A DNA stretch of 64,000 nucleotides, taken from the NCBI GenBank assembly GCA_050950645.1, contig JBMNHZ010000011.1, positions 1-64,000 on the forward strand, in the 5' to 3' direction. Positions within the stretch are counted from its first letter, which is position 1; each line of letters starts with the position of its first letter. Below the pieces are notes generated by a model. That model did no database searches, was not told where the DNA came from, and saw only the letters and a list, made by a program, of their open reading frames with translations. Below are positions 34,096 to 42,906 of the stretch, piece after piece. This DNA comes from BRH-c25 sp012519325. Its GTDB lineage: Bacteria > Bacillota > Clostridia > Lutisporales > Lutisporaceae. Position numbers and translations under genes: made by a program.

Positions 34096-34995
34096 ATGAA
34101 TAAACGGGAAATGAAGTCCAATATGCTGCTTATGCTGACTGCTACCATATGGGGATTCGCATTTGTAGTCCAAAGAGTCGGCATGCAGTATATGGGAGCA
34201 TTTGCTTTCAATGGAGTGAGATTTGCACTGGGAAGCATTTCACTGGTTCCATTAATCATATATTTCAAGAATAAAAAGGCGGCGGAACAGTTAGAGGATG
34301 CTCCTCCTGCTAGCGCTTTAGTACCTGGAATTATTGCAGGGTCAGTGCTATTTTTTGGAGCTTCACTGCAGCAGGCCGGCCTTGCATATACGACGGCAGG
34401 GAAGGCAGCCTTTATTACAGGCTTGTATATAGTGATTGTGCCTTTACTGGGTATTTTCTTAAAGCAGCGTACAGGCGTGAATACCTGGATTGGAGTTGTT
34501 CTGGCTGCTTCAGGATTGTATTTTTTAAGTGTCAATGAGGATTTTACTATAGCAATAGGAGATTTTTTGGAGATTATCGGTGCTTTTTTCTGGGCTGTAC
34601 ATATATTGGTTATTGATCATTTTACCAAGAAAGTGGATGCGCTGAAGCTATCCTTTGTACAATTTGCAATGTGCTCGTTGTTAAGCATAATAGCGGCATT
34701 TATTTTCGAGGACATATCAATATCCGGCATTGGACAGGCAGCAATTCCCATACTTTATGGAGGCTTATTATCCGTAGGTGTGGCGTATACGCTTCAAGTG
34801 GTAGCCCAAAAGCATGCAAAGCCTTCCCATGCAGCCATAATACTCAGCATGGAAACAGTGTTTGCAGCAATCGGTGGGGCATTGCTGCTGGGTGAGGATC
34901 TTGGCGGCAGGGGATATTTTGGCTGTGCTCTGATGCTTGCAGGAATGCTGCTGACTCAGGTAAATTTTTTAGACAAAAAGGAATATAAAGCCTAG
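34096..34995 (+). CDS. EamA/DMT family permease
   Basis: 299 residues with about ten hydrophobic helices in two EamA repeats (first near MLLMLTATIWGFAFVVQRVGM, second near FLEIIGAFFWAVHILVID; both carry the family W...F/H pattern). It probably exports a small metabolite; being directly after metH, an amino acid is possible but not shown. ATG at 34096 follows CAGGGGGG; the upstream in-frame start at 34072 has no site. It converges on asnA over a shared terminator. Confidence 0.85.
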   Translation: MNKREMKSNMLLMLTATIWGFAFVVQRVGMQYMGAFAFNGVRFALGSISLVPLIIYFKNKKAAEQLEDAPPASALVPGIIAGSVLFFGASLQQAGLAYTTAGKAAFITGLYIVIVPLLGIFLKQRTGVNTWIGVVLAASGLYFLSVNEDFTIAIGDFLEIIGAFFWAVHILVIDHFTKKVDALKLSFVQFAMCSLLSIIAAFIFEDISISGIGQAAIPILYGGLLSVGVAYTLQVVAQKHAKPSHAAIILSMETVFAAIGGALLLGEDLGGRGYFGCALMLAGMLLTQVNFLDKKEYKA

Positions 34996-35016
34996 AGAAG
35001 CTTTATATTCCTTTTT
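34975..35016. terminator. Bidirectional terminator between EamA gene and asnA
   Basis: Sixteen-base perfect arms (34975-34990 and 35001-35016, AAAAAGGAATATAAAG and its complement) carry A and T runs on both sides and overlap the last codons of both genes. Confidence 0.9.
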
Positions 35017-35981
35017 TCGCACAGGCGTATTATTTCCTCAGGCCATATGGAAGCTTGCACCTCTCCAATATGAGCTTTTTTAAGGAAAAACATGCATATC
35101 CTTGATTGGCCTATACCTCCGCCTATAGTATAAGGCAGTTCACCCTTCAGCAGTGAGCTGTGATAAGGCAATTCCTTCCGATCGGTACATCCGGCAATCT
35201 CCAACTGGTGCACCAGGGCTTCTTCATCAACGCGTATTCCCATGGAAGACATTTCAAAGGCACATTGGAGCACAGGATACCAGAACAGTATATCTCCGTT
35301 AAGGGACCAGTCATCATAATCCGGTGCCCTTCCGTCATGCCTTATTCCGGATTTCAGCCGGGCACCTATCTGCATTAGAAATACAGCGCCTTTATCCTTG
35401 GTGATAAGGTTTTCCCTTTCCTTGGGAGTTTTATCAGGATACATATCCTCAAGCTCCTGTGCAGTAATAAAAAAGATTTCCTCGGGCAAAGCCGGTTTAA
35501 ATTGCGGATAACGCCTCGAGATAAGTTTCTCAGTATCCTTAAAAACACTGTATATGGTTTTTACAACAGCCTTTAGAGTTTCCGGGGTCCTTTCACTTTT
35601 AAGGATAATTTTTTCCCAATCCCATTGATCTACATATATTGAGTGAAGGTTATCCAGAACCTCATCCCTTCGGATTGCGTTCATATCGGTATAAAGGCCT
35701 TCTCCCGGTGAAAATCCATACCTTAACAGGGCTGTCCTCTTCCATTTAGCTAATGACTGTACAATTTCCAATTCAGCGTCTTTCATAGAAAGTGCATCAA
35801 AGGAAACGGGACGTTCTATTCCGTTCAGGTTATCATTGAGTCCTGTAGCTTTCTCAACAAACAGCGGAGCCGATACTCTTGTAAGATTAAGTTTTTTGGC
35901 CAGCTGTGCTTCGAAAAAATCTTTAATTATCTTGATTGCTACCTCCGTTTCTCTTATGCTGAGTGAATACATTTCTGACAT
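34992..35981 (-). CDS. asnA: Aspartate-ammonia ligase (asparagine synthetase A)
   Basis: 329 residues of the class II synthetase-like AsnA: LTRVSAPLFVEKATGLNDNLNGIERPVSFD, WKRTALLRYGFSPGEGLYTDMNAIRRDE, SIYVDQWDWEK and GGGIGQSRICMFFLKKAHIGEVQ. It makes asparagine from aspartate, ammonia and ATP. AAGGAGG is the ribosome site. An Asn T-box leader precedes it, so expression depends on uncharged tRNA-Asn. Confidence 0.95.
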   Translation of the reverse strand: MSEMYSLSIRETEVAIKIIKDFFEAQLAKKLNLTRVSAPLFVEKATGLNDNLNGIERPVSFDALSMKDAELEIVQSLAKWKRTALLRYGFSPGEGLYTDMNAIRRDEVLDNLHSIYVDQWDWEKIILKSERTPETLKAVVKTIYSVFKDTEKLISRRYPQFKPALPEEIFFITAQELEDMYPDKTPKERENLITKDKGAVFLMQIGARLKSGIRHDGRAPDYDDWSLNGDILFWYPVLQCAFEMSSMGIRVDEEALVHQLEIAGCTDRKELPYHSSLLKGELPYTIGGGIGQSRICMFFLKKAHIGEVQASIWPEEIIRLCEKRNIKLL

Positions 35982-36004
35982 TTTAATACCTCCTTTTTTC
36001 GATT

Positions 36005-36300
36005 AAAAAATAAAAACCTTTCATCCCAACAAAGGGACGAAAGGTTATTCGCGGTACCACCCTGATTGATTGAAGCTCATGCTTCAATCCGCTCTGCCAG
36101 TACGGATTTATGATGATTTCTAAAATCGATACTGCCCATTCTGTAACGGTAAGGCTCCGTCCAAGTCTACTATCCGGTTACATACACCGGGTTTCGGTTG
36201 GAGACTCAAGGCTGTTCTTCACTTCAGGCTTAGCACCGGGCTTGCACCATTCCCGGCTCGCTTAGGCATATCCTTCAAGCTACTCTTCCCATCATTGCCG
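36005..36300 (-). promoter_or_regulatory. T-box leader (Asn-specific) of asnA
   Basis: Minus strand: stem I start GATGGGAAGAGTA, T-box AGGGTGGTACCGCG (36063-36050), terminator stem 36015-36027/36034-36046 followed by T. The specifier AAC lies at 36216-36214 (GAAGAACAGCC), the asparagine codon, which agrees with the gene. Confidence 0.9.
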
Positions 36301-36344
36301 AAATATACACTTTTTATCATTGCGAAGTGATAAACGTTTTTTTT

Positions 36345-36373
36345 ATTATATTAGCTGATTGAAAAAATGTCAA
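36345..36373 (-). promoter_or_regulatory. Sigma-A promoter of asnA
   Basis: TTGACA (36373-36368), 17 bases, TATAAT (36350-36345): both hexamers are perfect. The rest of 36374-36546 is AT-rich without a gene. Confidence 0.85.
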
Positions 36374-36546
36374 TAATTTTTTTTGCAGATTTAACATATT
36401 AAGAATTTATTGTCAAAGTATGGGCTTTATTGTTTATATGAACAGAATGACTAATTATATAATAAGGCATACTGCTTGTACAATGAAATGATATAATAAT
36501 GCTAAAATTTATGTGATTTATAATGCAATATGGGGGGTAAGTATTT

Positions 36547-36927
36547 ATGAAGATAAAAGGTACGGAAACCTCGAAGCCTGCTAATGTGAGAAAAAGCAAA
36601 AGGATTGATTATTATTCAAAGATATACTGCACTAAAAGTATTCAGGAAGGCAGGACGGAAGAATACGACGTGCCTATTGAACTCATGCTTATTAATATTT
36701 CAATAGGAGGCCTGGGTATTATATCAGAAAGGATATTTGAGAAAGATACGGTATTGGTGCTTGATTTAAAGCTGGAAGAAGTGAAATATGAAAAAGTATA
36801 TGCAAAAGTAATGTGGGTGATGAAAATGGGCGACATGTACAGGCACGGTTTAGAAATTTTCAACGTATCCGGAAGGCTTTACAAACATCTGGGTGCTCTT
36901 GACAACAGCATCAAGACTACGGTGTAA
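36547..36927 (+). CDS. PilZ-domain protein
   Basis: 126 residues. The c-di-GMP-binding signature is split as usual: an Arg/Lys-rich stretch (RKSKRIDYYSKIYC, near 15-28) and N-I-S-I-G-G-L-G (about 50-57), in the place of the D/NxSxxG motif. VMWVMKMGDMYRHGLEIF closes the barrel. The arginine stretch has RKSKR, not the full RxxxR, so binding is likely but not assured. GGGGGGTAAG precedes the ATG. Confidence 0.8.
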   Translation: MKIKGTETSKPANVRKSKRIDYYSKIYCTKSIQEGRTEEYDVPIELMLINISIGGLGIISERIFEKDTVLVLDLKLEEVKYEKVYAKVMWVMKMGDMYRHGLEIFNVSGRLYKHLGALDNSIKTTV

Positions 36928-37018
36928 CTCCCTGAAATCAGACAAATAATTGCAAATTATCTTATATTGTAATATAATAAAACGTGGCAATAATATCACT
37001 AAATAAGGGAGTAGTAGC

Positions 37019-37525
37019 ATGAGCTTGTTTGAGAACTGGAGAGAAAAGGCGTATAATAACGAACAAAACGAAAAGTATAAAAAAAGATTTTGGGAGGATT
37101 ACTTTAAGAAGGAAGAGTCTATTTATGAAAAGCTCCTTTCCAATCCGGAAGAGGTGGTTGAGGGTACGGTTGCGGAACTGGCGGATAAATATGAGACGGA
37201 CATACTGCTGTTCACAGGCTTCCTTGACGGTATTAACGATAGCCTTGTCGAACCGATGAAGCTTGAGGAGCTGGAAGAGTCAAGCAACGTAAAACTTGAG
37301 ATAGATTATGAAAAGCTTTATTATAACATGCTGAAGGCAAAAGCTGATTGGCTGTACAATTTGCCTCAGTGGGACGGCATACTTGAAGCCGAGAAAAGAA
37401 AAGAAATAACAAAGAAGCAAAGGCTTTCAGGCACAGTGATAAAACAGAAGGAGCCCGGAAGGAACGAACCGTGTCCTTGCGGGAGCGGAAAGAAGTATAA
37501 AAAGTGCTGTGGCGCTAACAAATAA
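37019..37525 (+). CDS. SEC-C motif protein
   Basis: 168 residues: a helical, acidic N-terminal part (FENWREKAYNNEQNEKY, and NPEEVVEGTVAELADKY near 45) and a C-terminal SEC-C zinc motif PGRNEPCPCGSGKKYKKCCG (CxCx8CC). The motif is best known from the SecA tail, where it binds zinc and SecB or ribosomes. This free-standing type has no assigned role. AAGGGAG is the ribosome site. Confidence 0.85.
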   Translation: MSLFENWREKAYNNEQNEKYKKRFWEDYFKKEESIYEKLLSNPEEVVEGTVAELADKYETDILLFTGFLDGINDSLVEPMKLEELEESSNVKLEIDYEKLYYNMLKAKADWLYNLPQWDGILEAEKRKEITKKQRLSGTVIKQKEPGRNEPCPCGSGKKYKKCCGANK

Positions 37526-37597
37526 TGTAGGAAAATGACTCCCGGAGGAATAATAACCGATGGGAGTCTAATAGTATTCATAGAAAGGGTGATATCT

Positions 37598-38503
37598 ATG
37601 AAATACGGTGTTTTAAGAAACAAGCAGGGCCTGACTGAGGAGGAATTTCTGTCACAGTATGATGCAGGACAGTATGAGCGGCCTTCTGTAACAGTAGATA
37701 TGCTTGTTTTTTCAGTTATGAGTGAAATGAAGAAAGGCAGTGTAAAGCTGCCTGAAAAATCCTTGAAGATACTTATGGTGAAAAGGGGGGACCATCCCTT
37801 TATGGGGTACTGGGCACTTCCCGGAGGCTTTGTAAATATGGACGAAAGCCTGGATACGGCTGCACAAAGGGAGCTTAAGGAAGAAACAAACATAGATAAT
37901 ATATACATGGAGCAGCTTTATACATGGGGTGATGTAAACAGAGATCCTCGTACCAGGATAATAGGCTGCTCATATATGTCTCTTGTTGACAGCAGCAGGC
38001 TTGATGTAAAAGCTGGGGATGATGCGGAGGATACAGCCTGGTTCAGTGTAAAGTGCAATGTGGTAGATCAGAAGAAATTCGGGACAGGGAAAGGTTTTTG
38101 CGTTCAAAACAGGGTAAGACTCGTACTAAGTAATGACAAAGAAGAGTTGGAAGCGATTATAGACATTGACAGGACCTTTGACGGTAATATTGTGAGAGTG
38201 AGCAGAGAATTATCCGAGTCAAGGGGGATTGCTTTTGACCATGGGAAGATAATCGAATATGCGGTTGAAAGCATCAGAAGCAGGATCGAATGTAACACCG
38301 GCATAGTCTTCAACCTTATGCCTGAGTTTTTCACCTTGACTGAGCTGCGCCAGACATATGAGGCAATACTGGGTAAGGAGCTTCCGGAAGCAGAATTCAG
38401 GACAAAAGCAGCAGATATGGTTGTTGAACATAGGCCGTCTAAATTATATAAGTATAATCCCAATTGGGTTGAAAAGCATCTTACAGCCCAAATTCTGAGG
38501 TAA
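37598..38503 (+). CDS. Nudix hydrolase-like protein with NrtR-type C-terminal domain
   Basis: 301 residues. The N-terminal Nudix fold has the box GGFVNMDESLDTAAQRELKEET (the GX5EX7REUXEE core is complete), preceded by MVKRGDHPFMGYWALP. The C-terminal third (FTLTELRQTYEAILGKELPEAEFRTKAADM) is the winged-helix of the NrtR family, which regulates NAD metabolism. It could be an ADP-ribose-family hydrolase, a regulator or both. ATG at 37598 follows AAAGGGTGAT; a longer frame from 37535 lacks a site. Confidence 0.82.
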   Translation: MKYGVLRNKQGLTEEEFLSQYDAGQYERPSVTVDMLVFSVMSEMKKGSVKLPEKSLKILMVKRGDHPFMGYWALPGGFVNMDESLDTAAQRELKEETNIDNIYMEQLYTWGDVNRDPRTRIIGCSYMSLVDSSRLDVKAGDDAEDTAWFSVKCNVVDQKKFGTGKGFCVQNRVRLVLSNDKEELEAIIDIDRTFDGNIVRVSRELSESRGIAFDHGKIIEYAVESIRSRIECNTGIVFNLMPEFFTLTELRQTYEAILGKELPEAEFRTKAADMVVEHRPSKLYKYNPNWVEKHLTAQILR

Positions 38504-38524
38504 TGATAGAAGGAGGGACTAAAT

Positions 38525-39553
38525 TTGAAAAAAAAAGGATATACAGCCATATGTATTGTTATTGTACTGTCAATTCTGCTGATGTTTACATTTGCCGAGG
38601 ATATGGCAAAGGTAGTTCAAGGTATTGAGTCTAATGCCAGGATTATATATAACGGCAAAGAGGCTGATATTGGGATAAAGCCGATAATAGTAGATGGAAG
38701 CAACTACCTGTCTGTAAGGGTAATATCTTCACTGTTTGATAAAAACATATACTGGGACCAGAATAAAAATGAAATCCTGATTACTGACAAAACCAACCCG
38801 CAATTGGAATATTTGACTTCTGAGCTTGCTGCGAAAGACAGGAGCATTAAAGAGCTTGAAGAAAAGGTAAAAAAGCTTGAAAACAATATAGCGAAGCCGG
38901 GAAAACTAAGCATTGAGGAGCTTCAAGAAAAAATTAACAATGAATATGGGGAGTATGAAGGCGTATCATACAAGGTGATACTTTCAGGCAATGAATATGA
39001 GATAAGGACAATATTTGAAATAGATACCAGCAAGGATAAAAAAGAATGGAACAGTTTATCGACGAATAAGAGATATGAGCTTATCGAAGAGGTTGCCGCA
39101 GTAATAATGGAGGAATATCCCTCGGCAAAAATCAAGGGTTATTACAAGGACATATCATTATCAAAAAAGCTGGCTCCTTTTTATTACAACTGGAAAAGCG
39201 AGCTTGTCAAAGGCCACTATAATAATTACAGCACCATAAGCATTATAGAGGAGAGATTTAATAATCAATATGACGATTACTTCAAAGGAGTTCATTTTAC
39301 CTTTACTCTTAAGGGAAATGACAGCAATATGGAATACAAAGCATACATACAAAAGGGGAGTTTCAAAGGGGCTTGGAATTCAATTCCTGATAAATCGGTA
39401 GAAATCTTCATGAGGAAACTGTGCAGTGAGATAAAAAACGAGTTTAAAGAGTGCTATATTTATGGATGCATATATGATACGGACGGCGATGAAGAATTAG
39501 CATTCTGCGAACAGACTGTTGAAGGAGATTTTGTGTTCCATAAAGAAGATTAA
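38525..39553 (+). CDS. Exported stalk-domain (copper amine oxidase N-like) protein with internal repeat
   Basis: 342 residues with an N-terminal hydrophobic signal (about 6-24) and a stalk domain (RIIYNGKEADIGIKPIIVDGSNYLSVRVIS to NEILITDK, about 40-90). Then come a coiled coil (LAAKDRSIKELEEKVKKLE) and two related segments of about 75 residues: one from INNEYGEYEGVSYKVILSGNEYE and one from FNNQYDDYFKGVHFTFTLKGND. Starts at TTG 38525 behind GAAGGAGGG. It probably sits at the cell surface; function unknown. Confidence 0.8.
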   Translation: MKKKGYTAICIVIVLSILLMFTFAEDMAKVVQGIESNARIIYNGKEADIGIKPIIVDGSNYLSVRVISSLFDKNIYWDQNKNEILITDKTNPQLEYLTSELAAKDRSIKELEEKVKKLENNIAKPGKLSIEELQEKINNEYGEYEGVSYKVILSGNEYEIRTIFEIDTSKDKKEWNSLSTNKRYELIEEVAAVIMEEYPSAKIKGYYKDISLSKKLAPFYYNWKSELVKGHYNNYSTISIIEERFNNQYDDYFKGVHFTFTLKGNDSNMEYKAYIQKGSFKGAWNSIPDKSVEIFMRKLCSEIKNEFKECYIYGCIYDTDGDEELAFCEQTVEGDFVFHKED

Positions 39554-39584
39554 TAAAAATAAAAAATATTACAGGAGGTCGCTT

Positions 39585-40604
39585 ATGAATTACAATGAAG
39601 TATTGGAAAAGGCAAAATTCCTGATAGGATCAAAATGCAGAATTTGCCGTGATTGCAACGGAATAGCCTGCAGAGGCGAAATACCGGGCGTAGGCGGCAA
39701 AGGAAGCGGCAGCGGTTTTACAAGGAGCTTTGAGAAGCTGAATGAGATAAAGCTGAATATGGATACTATATATGAATTCAAGGAAGTGGATACTTCTGTG
39801 GAGCTTTTCGGCAAGAGATTTGCTTATCCGATTTTTGCAGCTCCTATCGGCAGTTTGCAGCAACAATACAGAGAAGATGCCAATGATTATGAATACAACC
39901 AGGCAATCACAGCAGGCTGTAAGAATGCTGGAGTTGCAGGCTTTACCGGTGATGGAGTAAAGGACGAATTTTATGAGCAGCCGCTGAAGGCCATATCTGA
40001 AATTGGAGGCTGGGGTATACCCACAATAAAGCCTTGGGAGAACGATGAAGTTCTAAAAAAGGCTAAAATGGCGGAGACAGCAGGAGCTCTGGCAGTGGCC
40101 ATGGATATAGATGCTGCCGGTTTGTCCATTCTGGCTGCTTTAGGCAAGCCAGTAAGTCCAAAATCTGTTGAAGAAATCAGGGAAATTGTAAGCGGTACGA
40201 AGCTGCCTTTTATAATAAAGGGAATTATGACAGTTGCAGGAGCAGTTAAGGCTGTTGAAGCGGGAGCATATGGCATAGTGGTTTCCAATCATGGGGGAAG
40301 AGTATTGGATCATACTCCCGCACCTGTGGAGGTGCTGCCGGAAATATACAAGGCGGTAGGCGGAAAAATCAAGATATTCATTGACGGCGGAATAAGGACA
40401 GGCATTGACATTGTAAGGGTGCTTGCGCTTGGTGCTGATGCTGTGCTCATCGGAAGGCCATATGCAATCGCAGCTTTTGGCGGAGGCATGGAAGGAGTAG
40501 AGCTATATACAAGTAAAATAGGTGCTGAACTAAGAGATGCAATGATAATGACCGGATGCAGTACCCTTAGGGAAATAGACGAAGGAGTGATATATAAGGC
40601 ATAA
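39585..40604 (+). CDS. FMN-dependent alpha-hydroxy-acid oxidoreductase with Cys-rich N-terminus
   Basis: 339 residues with the FMN TIM-barrel of lactate/glycolate oxidases: FAAPIGSLQQQY, LPFIIKGIMTVAGA (the catalytic-site Lys), VVSNHGGRVLDHTPAPVEVLPE (catalytic His, then the Arg) and IDGGIRTGIDIVRVLALGADAVLIGRPY. Near the N-terminus is CRICRDCNGIAC (about 20-31), four close cysteines unusual for the classic enzymes. AGGAGGTCG precedes the ATG at 39585; an earlier in-frame start lies in the preceding gene. Substrate unknown. Confidence 0.87.
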   Translation: MNYNEVLEKAKFLIGSKCRICRDCNGIACRGEIPGVGGKGSGSGFTRSFEKLNEIKLNMDTIYEFKEVDTSVELFGKRFAYPIFAAPIGSLQQQYREDANDYEYNQAITAGCKNAGVAGFTGDGVKDEFYEQPLKAISEIGGWGIPTIKPWENDEVLKKAKMAETAGALAVAMDIDAAGLSILAALGKPVSPKSVEEIREIVSGTKLPFIIKGIMTVAGAVKAVEAGAYGIVVSNHGGRVLDHTPAPVEVLPEIYKAVGGKIKIFIDGGIRTGIDIVRVLALGADAVLIGRPYAIAAFGGGMEGVELYTSKIGAELRDAMIMTGCSTLREIDEGVIYKA

Positions 40605-40754
40605 AACAAGAAAGGCACGAGAAAATTTCAAACTCCCTATTCAACGTGGCGACTCCAATCAATCCGAAGCCAGGCTGCCGCTTTGGATAATATTTATACA
40701 CAAGAAAGTCCAGTGTTTGTAGAAGCATTACCATTTTGTCTACATAATACATGA

Positions 40755-42497
40755 ATGAATGAGGTAATTAAAATGATGAAAAGCCAAAAGAGCAGAGCTG
40801 TCGGACCAGAAATCGATCCTTTATGGTTGGGAAGTGGATGGACACTTGAGGATTTAAAAAGGCCTCAAGTGCTATTAGAAAGTACCTGGGGTGACAGCCA
40901 TCCAGGAAGCCGCCATCTTAATGAATTAGTTGAAATGGCTAAAATCGGTATTTATAAAAGTGGTGGTAAACCTTCTGTTTATACAGTGACTGATATTTGT
41001 GATGGTGTGGCAACTGGACATGATGGGATGAACTATTCGCTGGTTTCTAGAGATATTATTTCCGCAATGGTTGAGATTCACGCCCGTTCAGTTCCTTTTG
41101 ATGCATTAGTTACATTTGCTTCCTGTGATAAAGCCACTCCTGGACATTTAATGGCACTAGCACGGTTGAATATACCTGCTATTCATGTTTGTGGTGGTTC
41201 AATGATGCCAGGCCCGGGCTTTATTTCGGCAGAAGTATGCTATAAGACAAATGAAGAAGTTCTGATGGGTAAAATGACTGAAACGGAGCAGCATTATTAT
41301 CAAAAGAATGCATGTCCTACCTGCGGTGCTTGTCAATATATGGGTACGGCAAGTACTCTTCAGATTATGTCAGAAGCACTTGGACTATCATTGCCTGGTA
41401 ATGCCCTAATGCCTGCTTGGTCCAACATGATTCGACTCATGGCTGAGGATGCAGGAAAAGCAGTAATGACACTATTGGAGAAAGGATTGACTCCAAAAGA
41501 TATTCTGACAAGTGAAGCATTTGAAAATGCATTAATGGTGCATGCAGCAGTATCCGGCTCAACTAATGCTCTTTTACATATTCCAGCTATAGCTAGAGAA
41601 GTCGGTATAACTATTACTCCTAGAAGTTTTGACGAAATTAACAGGAAAATACCGGTTTTGGCCGGGATAAAAACTTTCGGACCGTGGCCGACTCAGTTCC
41701 TTTGGTATGCAGGAGGAGTACCGGGAATTATGTTAGCTTTGAAGGACCATCTACATCTTGATGTCATGACAGTTACCGGACGGACTTTAGGTGAGAATCT
41801 TGAAAAAATAAGAAAGAGCGATTTCTTTAAACTGGGTTCTGAATATTTAAAAAATTATCAATTGAAACCGCAAGATATACTGAAGACAATCGATTCACCG
41901 TATAAACAAAGTGGAGGATTAGCTGTCCTTTATGGTAATCTAGCTCCAGATGGAGCAGTCATTAAACATACATCAGTAGTGCCGGGGATGTTTGCCCACA
42001 CTGGTCCTGCCAAACCATTTGATTCAGAAGAAAAGGCAATTAAGGCCATTTTTGATGGACAAATTACTCCAGGTGATGTTATTATTATTCGTTATGAAGG
42101 GCCAAAAGGTGCAGGGATGCCTGAAATGCTTAAAACAACAGAAGCTATTTATAATCGTCCTGAATTGGCAGAGACAACTGCATTGATTACGGATGGGCGT
42201 TTTTCAGGTGCTACGCGTGGGCCGGCTATAGGCCACGTTTCACCTGAAGCCGCTGTAGGTGGGCCTCTGGCTTTGGTTGAAGAAGGGGATTTGATCCATA
42301 TCGATATAAATAAAAGAACCTTGGATATTGTCGGGGTCAAAGGTTTGAAAAAGCCCCCAGAAGAAATTAAAGCTATTATTAAAGAGCGCTTTAAATCATG
42401 GAGGTATACTTTTCCTCAAAATGACGGGGTTCTAGGTTTGTTTAGGCGTGCGGCCTCTTCTACAGACAAAGGAGCTTCTATGTTAAAAGAAGGATGA
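40755..42497 (+). CDS. IlvD/Edd family dehydratase
   Basis: 580 residues with cluster cysteines in FASCDKATPGH and CPTCGACQYMGTAS, plus GSTNALLHIPAIAREVG, VLYGNLAPDGAVIKHT, YEGPKGAGMPEM, LITDGRFSGATRGPAIGHVSPEA and GPLALVEEGDLIHIDI. The family removes water from dihydroxy acids (branched-chain synthesis) or sugar acids. The extended N-terminus (DPLWLGSGWTLEDLKRPQVLLESTWGDSHPG) is closer to the sugar-acid dehydratase side than to housekeeping IlvD; no other ilv or sugar-acid gene is adjacent. Codons look more AT-ended than in neighbours, so it may be acquired. The start is not supported by a good ribosome site; AAAATG at 40770 is another choice. Confidence 0.85.
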   Translation: MNEVIKMMKSQKSRAVGPEIDPLWLGSGWTLEDLKRPQVLLESTWGDSHPGSRHLNELVEMAKIGIYKSGGKPSVYTVTDICDGVATGHDGMNYSLVSRDIISAMVEIHARSVPFDALVTFASCDKATPGHLMALARLNIPAIHVCGGSMMPGPGFISAEVCYKTNEEVLMGKMTETEQHYYQKNACPTCGACQYMGTASTLQIMSEALGLSLPGNALMPAWSNMIRLMAEDAGKAVMTLLEKGLTPKDILTSEAFENALMVHAAVSGSTNALLHIPAIAREVGITITPRSFDEINRKIPVLAGIKTFGPWPTQFLWYAGGVPGIMLALKDHLHLDVMTVTGRTLGENLEKIRKSDFFKLGSEYLKNYQLKPQDILKTIDSPYKQSGGLAVLYGNLAPDGAVIKHTSVVPGMFAHTGPAKPFDSEEKAIKAIFDGQITPGDVIIIRYEGPKGAGMPEMLKTTEAIYNRPELAETTALITDGRFSGATRGPAIGHVSPEAAVGGPLALVEEGDLIHIDINKRTLDIVGVKGLKKPPEEIKAIIKERFKSWRYTFPQNDGVLGLFRRAASSTDKGASMLKEG

Positions 42498-42580
42498 GTT
42501 CTTGATAATTATAAAAAAGTATGTATTGTTTTCTTTCGACCAGTAATTCGGCGTCCGAATGCAGGATTATTTTACAAGTC

Positions 42581-42633
42581 AAAATTCCTCACTACGACAA
42601 AGCTTTTTCTCCAGTCACTAGTGGGGATTTTTT
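42581..42633 (+). terminator. Terminator after the IlvD/Edd gene
   Basis: AAAATTCCTCACTA (42581-42594) pairs with TAGTGGGGATTTTTT (42619-42633), which ends in a T-run. The rest of 42498-42906 shows no gene. Confidence 0.6.
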
Positions 42634-42906
42634 ATGTTAACTTCTATGATCTTAACTGTTTAATTCTTGGAGATCAGTCTGGATTCCCTAATATTGTTGA
42701 TTGCTACTGTCATCGGTTCGGCATAGAGCCATTATCCATCTTGAAATTTTAATGTTGGCGCTGCCCACATGTATGTATATACAAGTTGAGGCAGTTCTGG
42801 CAATTGCATGTATTTAAGTAAAAGAAGAATTTAAAGGGTTTCGGAGGATAAAATAAAACATTATAGGCAAGGCTTCCCGAATAGAATTAAGCAGGAGGGT
42901 GTGGAT

